Assembly: GCA_022376925.1 (NCBI GenBank) | Contig: JAIOJX010000025.1 | Location: forward strand, 96,747,608-96,811,607 | Length of the DNA: 64,000 bases | DNA from: Tragulus kanchil | Taxonomy: Eukaryota > Chordata > Mammalia > Artiodactyla > Tragulidae | Reading direction: 5' to 3' | In this document: piece after piece, positions 34,844-47,714 of the stretch | How positions within the stretch are numbered: the first letter of the stretch is position 1 | Layout: every line of letters starts with the position of its first letter | The notes under the pieces: generated by a model | What the model was told of the DNA's origin: nothing | The model's input: only the letters and a program-made list of their open reading frames with translations | The model's database searches: none | Made by a program: the position numbers and the translations under genes

Positions 34844-35098
34844 TGGGCTTCCCTGGTGGTCCAGTGGGTAGAGAGTGTGCCTTCCAGTGCAGGAGATGCC
34901 AATTTGATCCCTGGCCGAGGATGATCCCACATGCTGGGGAGTGGCTGGGTGGGTGTGTCCAATTGTGAGTGAGCACTCTGGAGAACATGCACCCAGAGTC
35001 AGTGCTCTGCAGTGAGAGAGGCCACTGTGATGGAAGGCCCACACATGCCAAAGAATAAAGATAGATGAAAATAAAAACAACTTAGAGGCCAAAAAAAG
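34844..35098 (+). mobile_element. CHR-type SINE, complete (right copy)
   Basis: The same element with its tail 'aaataaaaacaacttagagg'. It is flanked by a target repeat of about 20 bases, starting 'atagcaaaa' at 34824-34843 and 35099-35120. Confidence 0.88.
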
Positions 35099-35185
35099 AT
35101 AGCAAAAAAGTGGGGTGTCTGTGTCCTGATGAGTTCCTGAGAACCACTTGACTTTAAGAGAATGGAGAAAATATTTATACACACA

Positions 35186-35216
35186 TTCTCTCTCTCTCTC
35201 TCTCTCTCACTCTCAC
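35186..35216. repeat. TC microsatellite
   Basis: CT run with a few interruptions. Confidence 0.92.
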
Positions 35217-35582
35217 TCTTTCAGTATTTCTAAGACAGTGCATAGAGATGTTGAAAGAAATTAATTAATTCTGGGAAATGAGAATGGTGGGTTCTGTGAG
35301 GATTAAGGTACTTCCATTTCCACTTTTTAGGCTTAATGTTATTTTTCTTGATATGAACATGTAGCTATATATCACTTCTGCAAAACAGATAACCATATAG
35401 ATAATTTTTTAAAAATGATATCTATATGTGCAGACAACATAAGCATTCCAGTGTATTTTCATAAGTATTCCAACATATTTTCAATGAAAAGATGAATTTG
35501 GAGAAAGCATTCATAGTGATATTTATATTATGTAAAATATCCACGTATATATATATATTTAGAGAAATTATGGAAGTCTACA

Positions 35583-35886
35583 TGGTTATATATGGTTAGA
35601 AATCATTGTTCCTCTTTGGGAGTAGTGGGTGAGATGTATGGAAAGAATAGCGTGGAAACTTACATTGCCATAGGTAAAACAAATAACCATTGGGAATTTG
35701 CTGTGGGACTAAGGGATCTCACACAGGGGCTCTATTACAACCTAGAAGGGTGGGATGGGGAAGGAGACAGGAGGGAAGTTCAAGCGGGAGGGAACCTATG
35801 TATACCTATAGCTTATTCATATTGACGTTTGGCAGTAAACAACAAAATTCTGCAAAGCTATTATCCTTCAATTAAAAAAATAAAAA
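35583..35886 (+). mobile_element. Ruminant L1 3' end, 5'-truncated
   Basis: Ends with the ruminant L1 3' UTR signature 'gggaggga...tatgtatacctata', then 'caacaaaattctgcaaagct', 'attatccttcaatt' and an A-rich tail. Upstream it reads 'gatctcacacaggggctcta'. No intact ORF2 is present. Confidence 0.75.
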
Positions 35887-36371
35887 TATTGTCCATAAGG
35901 TTTTCAGGTGAAGCAAACTTATACTTAAAAATCTTTCCATATTTCTAGCTTTTGATTGGATTTTTAAATTAAACATTTATGTGTGGTTGCTTGTATAAAT
36001 AAAAAGCATATATTTTGCTTATGTACAGACTGGCCATATTGGGTGGTTGTTTCATGGTGGATGAATATACTCATTTGTCCAGGACTCTTTGGACAGTCTC
36101 TTCCCAGACCTCCTTGTCTCCAGGCTGAGCCTTCTTGGATTTGTTTGCTAACCATCCCAGGCTGGGGGAAGGGCCTTGCTGTACTCCCATCATGGACTAT
36201 TCCTCCTATTCCACCAGAGAACTTACCTATTCCACCAGAGAACTACATTTCAACTGCTTATCAATGGTCTGACCTCAGTAAGCCACAAACATTTAAAATT
36301 GTATTTCTATGTTTCAGGCATAGTTTCTGACATATAACAGATTCTGAAATCAATGCTTATTAAATAGGTAA

Positions 36372-36440
36372 ATGGAAAGAGAGAAGGAAGGAAAGAAGGA
36401 GGGACTGGAGAGAGAGAGGGAGAGAGGGAAGGAGGAATTA
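36372..36440. repeat. GA-rich simple repeat (left copy)
   Basis: GAAGG/GAGA tract. The second copy is at 37512-37580. Confidence 0.9.
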
Positions 36441-36570
36441 AGTGAGGATGAGGAAGGAGTGGTAGCCACAAAAGAAGGAGAGGTGGTCAGACTGGAGCTT
36501 AATAAGGACGAAAATGTATTAGTGTTTGTTCACCTCTGTCTGAGGAAGAGAAGGGAATTTGAGTCACTGT

Positions 36571-36620
36571 GTTGTTCTTGTTGTTCAGTCACTCAATCGT
36601 GTCTGACTCTTTGTGACTAT
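36571..36620 (-). mobile_element. Bov-A/Bov-tA SINE fragment (left copy)
   Basis: Only about 45 bases, with 'gttcagtcactcaatcgtgt' and 'ctgactctttgtgac', which is one end of the SINE. The second copy is at 37711-37760. Confidence 0.75.
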
Positions 36621-38109
36621 AGAGGCACATATCATTGGTGAACAGGAATTTTTCACCAAGCTTGCCATGTTCTTATAATTGCTTTGCTGTATATAAGATG
36701 AAACAATTGGAATCTCATTTATAATAATTTAAAAAGTTAATGGATAAAAATAGTTAAGAATTGTGGTAGGATTATATGTAAAGAAAACTGTGAGAATTTA
36801 CTGAAGGATATGAAAAAGGCCTGGAATAGATAGAGACATTCCATTTAGTGGATGGGAATACATGATACTGAAGTGATGTTAATTACCACAAATGACTTTG
36901 CATATTTGATGCAAATATAGTGATACTCCCAGTGGTTTTGCTTCCTCCCCTTCCCCTGCCACCTTCCCTTTCCTGTTCTTTCCTTCCTTCCCACACTGGC
37001 ATTATTTCTGCTCCTTGAGCTCCAAGCCCTTCCCAGGCTCCGAACTTTTCCATCAGCTATTCCTTATGCTGAAAATTTCTTTTCCTAGATCTTCAAGAGG
37101 CTGCTCTTCCTTCCCAGGCTCAGCCCAGACTTGTATAAATAAAAAGCATATATTTTGCTTATGTACAGACTGGCCATATTGGGTGGTTGTTTCATGGTGG
37201 ATGAATATACTCATTTGTCCAGGACTCTTTGGACAGTCTCTTCCCAGACCTCCTTGTCTCCAGGCTGAGCCTTCTTGGATTTGTTTGCTAACCATCCCAG
37301 GCTGGGGGAAGGGCCTTGCTGTACTCCCATCATGGACTATTCCTCCTATTCCACCAGAGAACTTACCTATTCCACCAGAGAACTACATTTCAACTGCTTA
37401 TCAATGGTCTGACCTCAGTAAGCCACAAACATTTAAAATTGTATTTCTATGTTTCAGGCATAGTTTCTGACATATAACAGATTCTGAAATCAATGCTTAT
37501 TAAATAGGTAAATGGAAAGAGAGAAGGAAGGAAAGAAGGAGGGACTGGAGAGAGAGAGGGAGAGAGGGAAGGAGGAATTAAGTGAGGATGAGGAAGGAGT
37601 GGTAGCCACAAAAGAAGGAGAGGTGGTCAGACTGGAGCTTAATAAGGACGAAAATGTATTAGTGTTTGTTCACCTCTGTCTGAGGAAGAGAAGGGAATTT
37701 GAGTCACTGTGTTGTTCTTGTTGTTCAGTCACTCAATCGTGTCTGACTCTTTGTGACTATAGAGGCACATATCATTGGTGAACAGGAATTTTTCACCAAG
37801 CTTGCCATGTTCTTATAATTGCTTTGCTGTATATAAGATGAAACAATTGGAATCTCATTTATAATAATTTAAAAAGTTAATGGATAAAAATAGTTAAGAA
37901 TTGTGGTAGGATTATATGTAAAGAAAACTGTGAGAATTTACTGAAGGATATGAAAAAGGCCTGGAATAGATAGAGACATTCCATTTAGTGGATGGGAATA
38001 CATGATACTGAAGTGATGTTAATTACCACAAATGACTTTGCATATTTGATGCAAATATAGTGATACTCCCAGTGGTTTTGCTTCCTCCCCTTCCCCTGCC
38101 ACCTTCCCT

Positions 38110-39020
38110 TTCCTGTTCTTTCCTTCCTTCCCACACTGGCATTATTTCTGCTCCTTGAGCTCCAAGCCCTTCCCAGGCTCCGAACTTTTCCATCAGCTAT
38201 TCCTTATGCTGAAAATTTCTTTTCCTAGATCTTCAAGAGGCTGCCTCTTCCTGTCAACACAGAGCTCAGCCCAGACATCACTATGTCAGAGAAAATCTCT
38301 CAGCCACCTAACTTAAAGTAACTTTAGGTCACAAGTCAATTCAATCCCTCAGTCGTGTCCTACTCTTTGCAACCCCATGGACTGCAGCACGTCAGGCTTC
38401 CCAGTCCTTCACCATCTCCTGGAGTTTGTTCAGACTCATGTTCATTGAGTCAGTGATACCATTCAACCATCTCATCCTCTGTTGCCCCTTTCTCCTTATG
38501 CCTTCTATTTCCCCCAACTTCAGGCTCTTTTCCAATGAGTCATCTCTTCGCATCAGGTGGCCAAAGTACTGGAGCTTAAGCTTCAGCATTAGTCCTTCCG
38601 ATGAATATTCAGGGTTGATTTTCTTTAGGATTGACTGATTTGACCTGCTGGAAGTCCAAGGGACTCTCAAGAGCCTTTCCAACACCACAGTTAAAAGGCA
38701 TCCATTCTTCAGCACTCAGCCTTCTTTATGGTTCAACTCTCACATCCATACATGACTACTGTGAAAAATGTAGCTTTGACTATAAGGACTTTTGTTGGCA
38801 AAGTGATGTCTCTGCTTTTAAATACGCTGTCTGTCACTCTTTATTATATTATTCTTCTTTCTTTTCTTCGTAGAACTTGCCCTAACCTGAAAATAGTGTC
38901 TTTATGTATTTTTATGCAGATTATCCATTTTCCTCTACTAGAATGTAAGCTTCATGAGAGCAGAGGCCTTCCCTAAGTTAATTCCGCTACATTTTCTGGC
39001 CCCAACCCCAAGACAATGCT
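38110..39020 (+). mobile_element. L2 LINE 3' region split by a BovB fragment (left copy)
   Basis: L2-like wording flanks the BovB piece. To the left is 'cttttccatcagctattcc' up to about 38337. To the right, about 38840-39020, is 'tctactagaatgtaagcttc', then 'atgagagcagaggccttccc' and 'aatgctaggcacagga'. This places a young ruminant element inside an old mammalian one. Confidence 0.6.
38338..38832 (-). mobile_element. BovB (RTE) LINE 3' fragment (left copy)
   Basis: The minus strand encodes the C-terminal end of the BovB protein. Visible pieces are 'KLKLQYFGHLMRRDDSLEKS' and 'RWLNGITDSMNMSLNKLQEM' in the frame 38392-38715. The N-terminal nuclease and the polymerase core are absent. Confidence 0.9.
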
Positions 39021-39473
39021 AGGCACAGGAAGACACTCTATTGATTGGTTTTGTTCTTAATGATCATTGAAATTTTGAGAAATCATTTAGTAATAGACTC
39101 ATAATAGTTAACTATTTCCCTTGAAACATGTCCAGAGATTTATTAGACTAGTTTTAACTGTGTTTACTTTTGTTAAAGAACAATTCTATATTTGGCCTGA
39201 GTGTGATTCTTATCTGTAACACCTTTGAGCTGTTTGTGAGCAAGTTGCTTAACTTTTCCCACTCAACTTCCTCATCTGTAAAATGGGGATAAAGAGTACT
39301 GGCATAGCTCCTTGAGCTTCAATTTCCATCAGCTATTCCTTATGCTGAAAATTTCTTTTCCTAGATCTTCAAGAGGCTGCCTCTTCCTGTCAACACAGAG
39401 CTCAGCCCAGACATCACTATGTCAGAGAAAATCTCTCAGCCACCTAACTTAAAGTAACTTTAGGTCACAAGTC

Positions 39474-39968
39474 AATTCAATCCCTCAGTCGTGTCCTACT
39501 CTTTGCAACCCCATGGACTGCAGCACGTCAGGCTTCCCAGTCCTTCACCATCTCCTGGAGTTTGTTCAGACTCATGTTCATTGAGTCAGTGATACCATTC
39601 AACCATCTCATCCTCTGTTGCCCCTTTCTCCTTATGCCTTCTATTTCCCCCAACTTCAGGCTCTTTTCCAATGAGTCATCTCTTCGCATCAGGTGGCCAA
39701 AGTACTGGAGCTTAAGCTTCAGCATTAGTCCTTCCGATGAATATTCAGGGTTGATTTTCTTTAGGATTGACTGATTTGACCTGCTGGAAGTCCAAGGGAC
39801 TCTCAAGAGCCTTTCCAACACCACAGTTAAAAGGCATCCATTCTTCAGCACTCAGCCTTCTTTATGGTTCAACTCTCACATCCATACATGACTACTGTGA
39901 AAAATGTAGCTTTGACTATAAGGACTTTTGTTGGCAAAGTGATGTCTCTGCTTTTAAATACGCTGTCT
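39474..39968 (-). mobile_element. BovB LINE 3' fragment (right copy)
   Basis: Second copy of 38338-38832. Its frame at 39528-39851 is identical in translation. Confidence 0.9.
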
Positions 39969-40303
39969 GTCACTCTTTATTATATTATTCTTCTTTCTTT
40001 TCTTCGTAGAACTTGCCCTAACCTGAAAATAGTGTCTTTATGTATTTTTATGCAGATTATCCATTTTCCTCTACTAGAATGTAAGCTTCATGAGAGCAGA
40101 GGCCTTCCCTAAGTTAATTCCGCTACATTTTCTGGCCCCAACCCCAAGACAATGCTAGGCACAGGAAGACACTCTATTGATTGGTTTTGTTCTTAATGAT
40201 CATTGAAATTTTGAGAAATCATTTAGTAATAGACTCATAATAGTTAACTATTTCCCTTGAAACATGTCCAGAGATTTATTAGACTAGTTTTAACTGTGTT
40301 TAC

Positions 40304-42514
40304 TTTTGTTAAAGAACAATTCTATATTTGGCCTGAGTGTGATTCTTATCTGTAACACCTTTGAGCTGTTTGTGAGCAAGTTGCTTAACTTTTCCCACTC
40401 AACTTCCTCATCTGTAAAATGGGGATAAAGAGAGTAGCAATCTGATAGGCTTCTTGTGAATTATACGTGAATGAGTAGACAATGATAACTTCAAATTTAA
40501 TGATTTATTTCCTTGCATATAGTAAATTCTCAATCAATGTTGATTATCTTTTATTAACAATTTAACATTATTCTCTTCTTGGAAGTCTGGCATGGCGGGT
40601 CCTTAACCTATGACCATCCAGTGTTTCAAAGACTCTTCATGACTTACTGTAAGTCCAAATACCACATGGGCTAATATGAATGTATTGGTGGAATCTGGTT
40701 TCACGAAAGAACTGGTTGGTAGTCTGAGTTTTGATAATATCATTTGTAAGTATAAAATTCATACCTATGTTAGCCATGTTTGTTTGAATGTCCTCTTTAC
40801 TATCAAAATTCAGGACTTATCCTTTTAGACACTCTTACTGCATTTTAAAACAGACATCAGCCATGATACATGACTGCTAATGGCACCTCTGGTGGTGGGC
40901 AGAGATGATATTTTCCCTTTGACAAATAATTGTTCATCTTTTCCTTTAGCCGATACCCATGATATGTCCACTTTGTATCGGGCACTGTGTAGTCTCAAGA
41001 ATGATGTGAGGAATAGGGCAGATTTGTCCCTGCTCCCTTATAATTTATATTTACGTGCTTATGAAAGGGCATGCATGGAAAATTTTAACTACAGGGCTTC
41101 GTGTGTTTTCAGATAGGGTTTGGCCCTTTAAAGACTTGGCAGCTCATTGTGTACTAAGGTTATTTTCTCTTTGAGAAAATGTCACCCTTGCTTCCAACAT
41201 TAGACATGGCTAAGCCGTATGCTAAGTGGTTTGACATTTCAGTTTGATTTAAACCGATTGACATTGACAGCTTCATGCCAAAGTGTGTTAATTCTTAATC
41301 AGAAATAATATCCCCTTGGACCAATGAATGTGTTTAGCATTAATTGACAGTGACTTCCTGTAAGCTTTCTAGGAGAAGATGTGGACAGAAAAGAAAGCTC
41401 AAAAAAAAACAAAAATTTTGTTAAAGAACAATTCTATATTTGGCCTGAGTGTGATTCTTATCTGTAACACCTTTGAGCTGTTTGTGAGCAAGTTGCTTAA
41501 CTTTTCCCACTCAACTTCCTCATCTGTAAAATGGGGATAAAGAGAGTAGCAATCTGATAGGCTTCTTGTGAATTATACGTGAATGAGTAGACAATGATAA
41601 CTTCAAATTTAATGATTTATTTCCTTGCATATAGTAAATTCTCAATCAATGTTGATTATCTTTTATTAACAATTTAACATTATTCTCTTCTTGGAAGTCT
41701 GGCATGGCGGGTCCTTAACCTATGACCATCCAGTGTTTCAAAGACTCTTCATGACTTACTGTAAGTCCAAATACCACATGGGCTAATATGAATGTATTGG
41801 TGGAATCTGGTTTCACGAAAGAACTGGTTGGTAGTCTGAGTTTTGATAATATCATTTGTAAGTATAAAATTCATACCTATGTTAGCCATGTTTGTTTGAA
41901 TGTCCTCTTTACTATCAAAATTCAGGACTTATCCTTTTAGACACTCTTACTGCATTTTAAAACAGACATCAGCCATGATACATGACTGCTAATGGCACCT
42001 CTGGTGGTGGGCAGAGATGATATTTTCCCTTTGACAAATAATTGTTCATCTTTTCCTTTAGCCGATACCCATGATATGTCCACTTTGTATCGGGCACTGT
42101 GTAGTCTCAAGAATGATGTGAGGAATAGGGCAGATTTGTCCCTGCTCCCTTATAATTTATATTTACGTGCTTATGAAAGGGCATGCATGGAAAATTTTAA
42201 CTACAGGGCTTCGTGTGTTTTCAGATAGGGTTTGGCCCTTTAAAGACTTGGCAGCTCATTGTGTACTAAGGTTATTTTCTCTTTGAGAAAATGTCACCCT
42301 TGCTTCCAACATTAGACATGGCTAAGCCGTATGCTAAGTGGTTTGACATTTCAGTTTGATTTAAACCGATTGACATTGACAGCTTCATGCCAAAGTGTGT
42401 TAATTCTTAATCAGAAATAATATCCCCTTGGACCAATGAATGTGTTTAGCATTAATTGACAGTGACTTCCTGTAAGCTTTCTAGGAGAAGATGTGGACAG
42501 AAAAGAAAGCTCAA
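40304..42514. repeat. Tandem duplication unit 16, 1.10 kb
   Basis: Positions 40304-41402 match 41416-42514 at a constant spacing of 1,112 bp. Junction bases 41403-41415 are nearly pure A. The first 130 or so bases also occur at about 39168-39296, so they are present three times. Confidence 0.97.
40328..40558 (+). mobile_element. MIR SINE (left copy)
   Basis: Long MIR match in order: 'gagcaagttgcttaactttt', 'cctcatctgtaaaatgggga', 'tagtaaattctcaatcaatg'. The second copy is at 41440-41670, and a piece cut by a break is at 39192-39296. Confidence 0.8.
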
Positions 42515-44396
42515 GCAGTTTGGGGGGAGAGGAAAGTATTTATGAAACAGCTACATCAAAGAGAATTTATTATCCCTTTGTGTAAACATTGGCCATTTGT
42601 GCCTTCTTTCAAATCACATTCAAAGAGTATTGACTGTGTAATAGGAGTTCTCCAGATACAAAGACACAGTATCCCTTAAGGATCTCTGAAGCTTAAAGAG
42701 GAATCAGACAAGGAAACAAATGATTAGCATACAATGTGATTAGTTCTTTTACAAGAGGATTTGGTGCTAACCCCTTTGACAGAGCTGCAAGGAGTGTGCA
42801 GGAACTAGTCAAAGGTTTTGAAAGGAAATATAAATCCGTGTTTCTGCATACTGGGGACATACAATTTTTAGTTTAGAGTTCCAATTCTTTGCAAAGACTT
42901 CCACTATCAATACATATTCAAAAGCCCTCTCTCTGCAGGTCTCAAAGAATGTGTATTTCCTGAGAGATAGCAACTGCCAGTGGTGCACATTAAAGGCAGG
43001 GTGAGCTCAGAAGAAAGACTGCTGGACATCACACTTCATCCAATTTCTCAAGCTGGAAATCTGAGTGCTTTTCTTGACTTCGGTCACCCTCCACATCCAG
43101 TTAATCACAGGTCCTGTCAATCTTCCGTTTCTGGCATATGTTTCTGGTATAGAAGTAACTTTCTGGTCTACTTTTAATTGGTCTGGGATGCAGTTTTGGT
43201 ATCAGCAGCTTTTAAAATCCCCTCAAAGTGATTCTAACATATGGCAAAGTCTGATTCCTAGATAAACCAGAATCTCTGGAGAAAGGGCAAATCAAAGCCA
43301 CTTTTTTGAGAAATTACCCTTGACTTCGGCAGACCTTTAAAGACTTGGCAGCTCATTGTGTACTAAGGTTATTTTCTCTTTGAGAAAATGTCACCCTTCT
43401 TCCAACATTAGACATGGCTAAGCCGTATGCTAAGTGGTTTGACATTTCAGTTTGATTTAAACCGATTGACATTGACAGCTTCATGCCAAAGTGTGTTAAT
43501 TCTTAATCAGAAATAATATCCCCTTGGACCAATGAATGTGTTTAGCATTAATTGACAGTGACTTCCTGTAAGCTTTCTAGGAGAAGATGTGGACAGAAAA
43601 GAAAGCTCAAGCAGTTTGGGGGGAGAGGAAAGTATTTATGAAACAGCTACATCAAAGAGAATTTATTATCCCTTTGTGTAAACATTGGCCATTTGTGCCT
43701 TCTTTCAAATCACATTCAAAGAGTATTGACTGTGTAATAGGAGTTCTCCAGATACAAAGACACAGTATCCCTTAAGGATCTCTGAAGCTTAAAGAGGAAT
43801 CAGACAAGGAAACAAATGATTAGCATACAATGTGATTAGTTCTTTTACAAGAGGATTTGGTGCTAACCCCTTTGACAGAGCTGCAAGGAGTGTGCAGGAA
43901 CTAGTCAAAGGTTTTGAAAGGAAATATAAATCCGTGTTTCTGCATACTGGGGACATACAATTTTTAGTTTAGAGTTCCAATTCTTTGCAAAGACTTCCAC
44001 TATCAATACATATTCAAAAGCCCTCTCTCTGCAGGTCTCAAAGAATGTGTATTTCCTGAGAGATAGCAACTGCCAGTGGTGCACATTAAAGGCAGGGTGA
44101 GCTCAGAAGAAAGACTGCTGGACATCACACTTCATCCAATTTCTCAAGCTGGAAATCTGAGTGCTTTTCTTGACTTCGGTCACCCTCCACATCCAGTTAA
44201 TCACAGGTCCTGTCAATCTTCCGTTTCTGGCATATGTTTCTGGTATAGAAGTAACTTTCTGGTCTACTTTTAATTGGTCTGGGATGCAGTTTTGGTATCA
44301 GCAGCTTTTAAAATCCCCTCAAAGTGATTCTAACATATGGCAAAGTCTGATTCCTAGATAAACCAGAATCTCTGGAGAAAGGGCAAATCAAAGCCA
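42237..44396. repeat. Tandem duplication unit 17, 1.06 kb
   Basis: Positions 42237-43300 match 43334-44396 at a spacing of 1,096-1,097 bp (a one-base change near 42302). Junction bases are 43301-43333. The right copy stops where an L1 fragment starts. Confidence 0.97.
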
Positions 44397-44740
44397 GAAT
44401 AAGATATAATCTCATGCCGGTTAGAATGCTGTTACCAAAAAGACAAGTGATAACAAATATTAGTTAAGATGCACCAAGGGAAAAAAAATATGTCAAACAG
44501 TATGGAAATTTCTCAAGAAATTTAAAAGTAGAACTACCAAATGATCCAGTAATCCTACTTTTGGGAATATATCCAAAGTAAATTATATCAGTATCTTGAA
44601 GACTTATCTGTAGTCTTATGTTTGGTATTAGTCACAATATCTGAGATATGGGAACAATCTAGTTGTTCATTGATGATGAATGGATAAATAAAAAATACAT
44701 ATATACATGTACATACCTATATGTATGTGCATATCATATA
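44396..44740 (+). mobile_element. L1 ORF2 3' fragment, decayed
   Basis: Reads 'agaataagatataatctcat', then 'aaactaccaaatgatccagt' (with local changes), then 'cctacttttgggaatatat' and 'gatgaatggataaataaaaa'. This is the end of L1 ORF2, with deletions and stops. Confidence 0.8.
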
Positions 44741-45048
44741 CATCAGCATCTGAAATGCACATATATGAATTGGGTAGGTTCCCTATTAAATGAATGTCCA
44801 GAGTTCCGTAAACCAGTTTATTTGCTCTTTCTTCTTGAGAAGAGCATCTTCTCCAGGGTCTTCTGGTCTCCAGCCTTTGCAGACACTGATTCTGCTGCAG
44901 AAATATCTGGGAGTGTAATACCTCACACTGTGATATAGGTTTTCACCTAATGGTATGGGAGGTTAGGTTGAATGGACTTAAGGAATCTTTTTTTTTATCA
45001 TCTAACTGATAAAGTTTATGTAAGGATATAATGAGATAATGCAGTGCA

Positions 45049-47373
45049 AAGAGCTTAGAAATTTGCCTGACCTCTATCACACACTCATTGAATAATAGCT
45101 GGTATCATAATTCTTAACAATGATGTGATATCTGTCCTACTGCCATGATTCTCTTGGATAAACTGCTTTTTAGGAAAAACTGTTATAAAATCAACTTTAG
45201 AAGGATGATAAATAAAAAAAAATTATACAAGTTCAGAAGCAGCATTGAAGCTGAAATTACAAGTACTGTGTGAGATGATATTTGCTTAACTCAGAGCATG
45301 ATGCAGGATTCAAATCTGACTCAGATCTGTGACCTTGGGAAAAAAAAATCTTTTTTTTTTTTTTTAAATGTTATCTTTTAGCTTCGATACAGTCGGGAAC
45401 TACTAAGAGAATTGTCAGTTTTGCAGCTGTACCCTTAGGCATCCTGGGTTGAAAGGAATACTCAGTTGCTATAGCAGCACCTACTTTAGGAGTATATATA
45501 TATACATATATATATATATATCTTTGTAAAAAATAGTAGTGAAATGGCTATGAGTGAAATATCACTCATAAACTTCAGTTGGCAGCTCATTTGGAGTATA
45601 GAATAAAATTTAGATGTGATTTATCTAGCAGTCAAGGAATCCATACATAGGTATTACAAAAGATATGTTGATACAAAAACAAAATCTTTTCTTCTCTTAA
45701 TATCTAGTTACAACAGCTATTTATGGTGATAAGAGTACAAAGACTAGATGAGAATTTGTTGTCCAAAGAGAGATTTTCTGCAGGATTTTGAAAGGGAAAA
45801 AAATGTATCTAAGAAAGGGATTCATGAAACAACATGATATTGGCAGAATGTCAACTTTTCTTAGAACTGGATCAAACGCTGAGAGCATCTTCAAATATCC
45901 CAAGAAGAGTGTTATATAGTTTATTCAGAAGTTGAGCCATCATTTCTTTTGAGCCCCTTCCCATAATATCAGAGGAAATTAGGAAAGTATATAGGCACAG
46001 GCATGACTCGTGAACAGGCTTTTCCACAGATTTGGGGGAGGCAGAAAATAGACAAGACAAGGGGCCATAAACACCCATATCAAAAGAGGGGAGGACCAAT
46101 TAGTGCAGCTCCTAGCAACTCTTAGCTAAATTTTAAGGACTGCCACCAGAAAAGTGGGCTGAAATTGGTGATCACCAAAGTGATCCATTAATGGGAATAT
46201 TGTATAACGTGATTTTCATAAGAGCTTAGAAATTTGCCTGACCTCTATCACACACTCATTGAATAATAGCTGGTATCATAATTCTTAACAATGATGTGAT
46301 ATCTGTCCTACTGCCATGATTCTCTTGGATAAACTGCTTTTTAGGAAAAACTGTTATAAAATCAACTTTAGAAGGATGATAAATAAAAAAAAATTATACA
46401 AGTTCAGAAGCAGCATTGAAGCTGAAATTACAAGTACTGTGTGAGATGATATTTGCTTAACTCAGAGCATGATGCAGGATTCAAATCTGACTCAGATCTG
46501 TGACCTTGGGAAAAAAAAATCTTTTTTTTTTTAAATGTTATCTTTTAGCTTCGATACAGTCGGGAACTACTAAGAGAATTGTCAGTTTTGCAGCTGTACC
46601 CTTAGGCATCCTGGGTTGAAAGGAATACTCAGTTGCTATAGCAGCACCTACTTTAGGAGTATATATATATACATATATATATATATATCTTTGTAAAAAA
46701 TAGTAGTGAAATGGCTATGAGTGAAATATCACTCATAAACTTCAGTTGGCAGCTCATTTGGAGTATAGAATAAAATTTAGATGTGATTTATCTAGCAGTC
46801 AAGGAATCCATACATAGGTATTACAAAAGATATGTTGATACAAAAACAAAATCTTTTCTTCTCTTAATATCTAGTTACAACAGCTATTTATGGTGATAAG
46901 AGTACAAAGACTAGATGAGAATTTGTTGTCCAAAGAGAGATTTTCTGCAGGATTTTGAAAGGGAAAAAAATGTATCTAAGAAAGGGATTCATGAAACAAC
47001 ATGATATTGGCAGAATGTCAACTTTTCTTAGAACTGGATCAAACGCTGAGAGCATCTTCAAATATCCCAAGAAGAGTGTTATATAGTTTATTCAGAAGTT
47101 GAGCCATCATTTCTTTTGAGCCCCTTCCCATAATATCAGAGGAAATTAGGAAAGTATATAGGCACAGGCATGACTCGTGAACAGGCTTTTCCACAGATTT
47201 GGGGGAGGCAGAAAATAGACAAGACAAGGGGCCATAAACACCCATATCAAAAGAGGGGAGGACCAATTAGTGCAGCTCCTAGCAACTCTTAGCTAAATTT
47301 TAAGGACTGCCACCAGAAAAGTGGGCTGAAATTGGTGATCACCAAAGTGATCCATTAATGGGAATATTGTATA
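45049..47373. repeat. Tandem duplication unit 18, 1.15 kb
   Basis: Positions 45049-46206 match 46220-47373. The spacing falls from 1,171 to 1,167 bp because of a T run (15 T at 45351-45365, 11 T in the right copy). Junction bases are 46207-46219. Confidence 0.97.
45489..45521. repeat. AT microsatellite (left copy)
   Basis: TA run with one 'tacat' break. The second copy is at 46656-46688. Confidence 0.9.
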
Positions 47374-47554
47374 CACCTGGTGGCACTACCTTCCTCTCCC
47401 TTGCTTCTGAAAATTGTGGTGGAATTTGGGGCGCTTGGACAGAATTTAGATCGCTGACGTTTTTAAGGTTGATCTATACAAATGCTAACGTTTTGAGTTC
47501 TATGTAGTATTGGAATTTTCAGTTTGTTTTCAGCTGCAAATAGTAACACCTCAA

Positions 47555-47714
47555 CAGGGGCTCAGTGTTGATCTGGTGGAGCAGGATGGGGAGGGAGATT
47601 TAGGGGGAGGTTTCGGGGGGCATATGGTGGATTCAGGTCAATGTGTGGCAGCAAACAACAAAACACTGTGATAATAAAAAAGTCAAACTCTGTAAAAAAA
47701 TAAAATAATAAAAG
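47555..47714 (+). mobile_element. Very short L1 3' end with target repeats (left copy)
   Basis: Only about 160 bases of L1 3' UTR, with 'gtggcagcaaacaacaaaac' and an A-rich end. It is flanked by 17-base direct repeats starting 'aaatagtaa' at 47538-47554 and 47715-47731, with a few mismatches. This marks a heavily 5'-truncated retroposition. Confidence 0.75.

Larger units (their letters stand above)
32647..35040. repeat. Tandem duplication unit 13, 1.18 kb
   Basis: Positions 32647-33828 match 33857-35040 at a spacing of 1,210-1,212 bp, with a 2-base GA length change near 33600. Junction bases 33829-33856 are a shortened form of 35046-35090. The left copy ends inside a CHR-type SINE that is complete only in the right copy. 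Confidence 0.97.
35990..38276. repeat. Tandem duplication unit 14, about 1.12-1.14 kb
   Basis: Positions 35990-37104 match 37130-38244 at a constant spacing of 1,140 bp. Junction bases 37105-37129 are a shortened form of 38245-38276, the true continuation. Confidence 0.97.
38187..40432. repeat. Tandem duplication unit 15, 1.11 kb
   Basis: Positions 38187-39296 match 39323-40432 at a constant spacing of 1,136 bp. Junction bases 39297-39322 are a shortened form of 38134-38186, the sequence before the left copy. Confidence 0.97.

Noticed and set aside
34743..35182. Overlapping minus frames of 102 and 130 codons
   Set aside because: They are translations of the CHR-type SINE and its flank.
36372..36641. 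89-codon frame rich in Glu, Lys and Arg
   Set aside because: It is translated from the GAAG/GAGA tract followed by a SINE fragment.
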